NCBI GenBank assembly: GCA_937902695.1
Contig: CALFNI010000636.1
Location: 1 to 6,352, forward strand
Direction of reading: 5' to 3'
Source of the DNA: an uncultured Rhodanobacteraceae bacterium
Lineage (GTDB): Bacteria > Pseudomonadota > Gammaproteobacteria > Xanthomonadales > Rhodanobacteraceae
Length of the DNA: 6,352 nt
Shown here: positions 4,451-6,352 of the stretch, piece by piece
How the letters are laid out: every line of letters begins with the position of its first letter
Numbering within the stretch: position 1 is the stretch's first letter
Notes under the pieces: generated by a model
What the model was told of the DNA's origin: nothing
What the model saw: only the letters and a program-made list of their open reading frames with translations
Databases searched by the model: none
Position numbers and translations under genes: made by a program

Positions 4451-6352
4451 ATGTCCCGATTCCGCTTCGCTCGCCTCGTCGGCCTCGCGCTGGCCGCCAC
4501 GCCATTGTCATTGCTCGCGTGCGAGGGACGCCTGCACATCGAAGTGCAGCAAACGGGCGTCTACTCGCTGGATCGTGACGCGATCGTCGCCCAACAGCCG
4601 GGATTGAGCGATTGCCCGGCGGACCAGCTCGTGCTGACCGGGCAGGGCAAGGAAGTGCCCATCCGCATCGTCGGCGACACGAAAGGCCGCTTCGGGCCGG
4701 GCGCGCGGATCGAGTGGGTCGGCCATCAGCTGCACGGGCCGGAAAGCTGGTTCGACGCGTTCAGCGTCGACAACGTCTATCTCCTCGGCGCATCGCCCCG
4801 CACGCACGCCCGGATCTCCGAAGCCGCCGCCGGCACCGGACCGCATGCGCCGCTCGAGCGCCGCCTGCACCTGGAACAGGAAAACCTGATGATCCGGCTC
4901 GATCCGGAGCAGCAGAAGCCCGGCGAGGAATCGGACGTCTGGCAGTGGGCCAAGCTGACGCAGATCGATCCCAAGCCGTTCTCGACGCCGATCGACCTCC
5001 CCGATCTCGCCGCTCGCGGCGGCAATGTCGTGCTGACCCTCAACTTCCGCGGCCTTTCCGATCTCATGCCGCCGCCGACGTTCAAGGAGAAGCGGCCGGA
5101 CGACCATACGGTCGCCGTCGAGCTCAACGGCAAGGCCGTCGCGACGTTCGCCTGGAACGGGCGCAGCGAAGTGCGCCGCGAGATCACGCTGCCGGCGTCG
5201 GCGCTGAAGGCGCGCGGCAACGTGCTGACGATGAGCGTCCCGAAGCGCAAGCTGCCGTGGGGCAAGGGCGTCGAAGCCATCGACGTCGTGATGTTCAACT
5301 GGATCGAAGCGCGCTATCCGCTCGGAGGCGATCTCGACGCGGGCGTGCTGCCGTTCCAGACCACCGCCGGTGGCGCGCCGGAGCTCCTCTATCGCGGCGA
5401 AGGCACGCCGGTGCTCTATGGCGGCGACGGCGTGCGCCGGAGCGGGCGTGCACTCGGCGGCGGCCGCTACGCGTTTGCGGCTGCAGCGGCCGGCACCGAG
5501 CTCTATCCCGCGCTCGATGGCGCGCTCGCCAGGCCCGATGCGCTCCGCCCGGTTGCCGCGAACGACTTACAGCATCCGGCGCACGGCTACGACTACCTCA
5601 TCGTCGCGCACCCGAAACTGATCGACGCGATCAAGCCGCTCGCGGCGTTTCATGCGCAACCCGGCATCCAAGTTGCCATGCTCAATGTCGACGACGTCTA
5701 TGACGCGTTCAACGACGGCATCACGCACCCGCAGGCGATCCGCAATCTCGTACAGCACGCGTACCGCGACTGGCCCGCGCCCAAACCGCGCTTCCTGCTG
5801 CTCGTCGGCGATGCGAGCTTCGACATTCGCCACGATACGTACAACGACGCGAATTATGCGAAGTGGACGAATCTCGAGCTGCTCTATCCGAACGGCTTCG
5901 GCACGGTGCCCGGCACGAAGTACGCCAATCCGCCGAAGAAGCTCGCCGACCGCAACCTGATTCCAACCTGGCAGTACCCCTCGCCCGAAGGCCAGTCCGC
6001 GAGCGACAACCCGTTCGCGACGATCGGCAGCGACGACTGGCATCCGGTCATCGCGGTCGGACGCTTCCCCGTCGTCGAGCCCGACGAGGTCAAGGGCATC
6101 GTCGCGAAGACGATCGACTACATGTCCAAGCCGCAGCTTGGCGAGTGGCGGCGCGACGTCATGTTCATCACCGACGAGATGGACTATTTCAAGACCGCGT
6201 CGAACGACATCGCGAACACTCTCGGCAAGGACGGCTTCGTCGCCGACAAGGTCTATGCGAGCGCGAACGAAGCCGACAACGTCGCGCACCAGAACGCGAT
6301 CCGGCAGGGCATCGACGACGGCCGTCTCATCGTGCATTTCATCGGCCACGGC
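4451..6352 (+). CDS. C25-family (gingipain/PorU-like) cysteine peptidase, exported (3' end cut by window)
   Basis: 634 codons, open at the window end. Residues 1-23 are an export signal (MSRFRFARL, then a hydrophobic stretch to LSLLA) followed by C24; LLAC is an imperfect lipobox, so surface lipid anchoring is possible. RLHIEVQQTGVYSL (27-40) to VDNVYLLGASP is the N-terminal beta domain typical of C25 proteins. Residues about 193-290 form a second beta domain (DHTVAVELNG, ending NWIEARYP). The peptidase domain starts at YDYLIVAHP (380-388) and continues with RFLLLVGDASFD (447-458), W530-x10-PV including AVGRFPV, and EWRRDVMFITDE (565-576). It reaches RLIVHFIGHG, where H633 is the expected catalytic histidine. 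The catalytic cysteine, normally about 30 residues later, is outside the window, so activity is not proven. No frameshift was found on full reading. One rare TTA codon occurs at residue 373. ATG 4451 is chosen for the signal peptide; Shine-Dalgarno is poor. C25 enzymes are secreted Arg/Lys proteases or, in PorU, C-terminal-signal peptidases. Confidence 0.92.
   Translation, partial: MSRFRFARLVGLALAATPLSLLACEGRLHIEVQQTGVYSLDRDAIVAQQPGLSDCPADQLVLTGQGKEVPIRIVGDTKGRFGPGARIEWVGHQLHGPESWFDAFSVDNVYLLGASPRTHARISEAAAGTGPHAPLERRLHLEQENLMIRLDPEQQKPGEESDVWQWAKLTQIDPKPFSTPIDLPDLAARGGNVVLTLNFRGLSDLMPPPTFKEKRPDDHTVAVELNGKAVATFAWNGRSEVRREITLPASALKARGNVLTMSVPKRKLPWGKGVEAIDVVMFNWIEARYPLGGDLDAGVLPFQTTAGGAPELLYRGEGTPVLYGGDGVRRSGRALGGGRYAFAAAAAGTELYPALDGALARPDALRPVAANDLQHPAHGYDYLIVAHPKLIDAIKPLAAFHAQPGIQVAMLNVDDVYDAFNDGITHPQAIRNLVQHAYRDWPAPKPRFLLLVGDASFDIRHDTYNDANYAKWTNLELLYPNGFGTVPGTKYANPPKKLADRNLIPTWQYPSPEGQSASDNPFATIGSDDWHPVIAVGRFPVVEPDEVKGIVAKTIDYMSKPQLGEWRRDVMFITDEMDYFKTASNDIANTLGKDGFVADKVYASANEADNVAHQNAIRQGIDDGRLIVHFIGHG

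Noticed and set aside
4612..5703. 363-residue plus-strand open frame inside the peptidase gene
   Set aside because: Arg/Ala-rich shadow frame. The frame starting at 4451 is open for 634 codons and matches C25 peptidases throughout.
5567..6349. Antisense open frame of 260 residues opposite the peptidase domain
   Set aside because: Val/Arg/Asp-rich mirror of the C25 coding frame with no recognisable motif.
1..6352. CRISPR arrays, tRNA or rRNA genes, insertion sequences, attachment sites
   Set aside because: None seen: no short identical spaced repeats, no tRNA- or rRNA-like segments recognised, and no transposase or integrase coding sequence on either strand.

Overview
The window is high-GC DNA from a Gram-negative bacterium, most likely a gammaproteobacterium of the Lysobacterales/Xanthomonadales type (Dokdonella- or Rhodanobacteraceae-like). 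This placement is an inference from the MtfA and BirA sequences, from Sec-type signal peptides on three proteins, and from the IFADGFEP tail on one of them, a type of ending I remember from secreted proteins of that group. It was not confirmed by any search.

Layout. Bases 617 to 1 (minus strand) hold the first 205 codons of birA, biotin protein ligase/repressor, cut by the window edge. A 321-base divergent intergenic region follows, with a dense cluster of GTCCG motifs and nested dyads. On the plus strand come a small secreted protein of unknown function (939-1349) and, 26 bases later, mtfA, an M90 zinc metallopeptidase (1376-2149). A 260-base gap with three stem-loops leads to a 627-residue secreted protein (2410-4293). 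It consists almost entirely of 14 repeats of about 39-50 residues with Asp-box-like motifs, and it ends in the tail IFADGFEP. A 157-base gap with a GAAA-capped REP-like hairpin precedes a C25-family (gingipain/PorU-like) cysteine peptidase (4451-6352, open at the window end). The window stops exactly after the GHG motif that carries the family's catalytic histidine.

How the genes may work together. The left part is housekeeping (biotin attachment, a regulatory or cytosolic peptidase). The right part is exported: a double beta-propeller with a distinctive C-terminal tail, next to a C25 peptidase. C25 enzymes include PorU, which in type IX secretion removes C-terminal sorting signals. The pairing therefore suggests, as a hypothesis only, a C-tail-recognising protease and its substrate outside Bacteroidota. 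The catalytic cysteine and everything after it lie outside the window.
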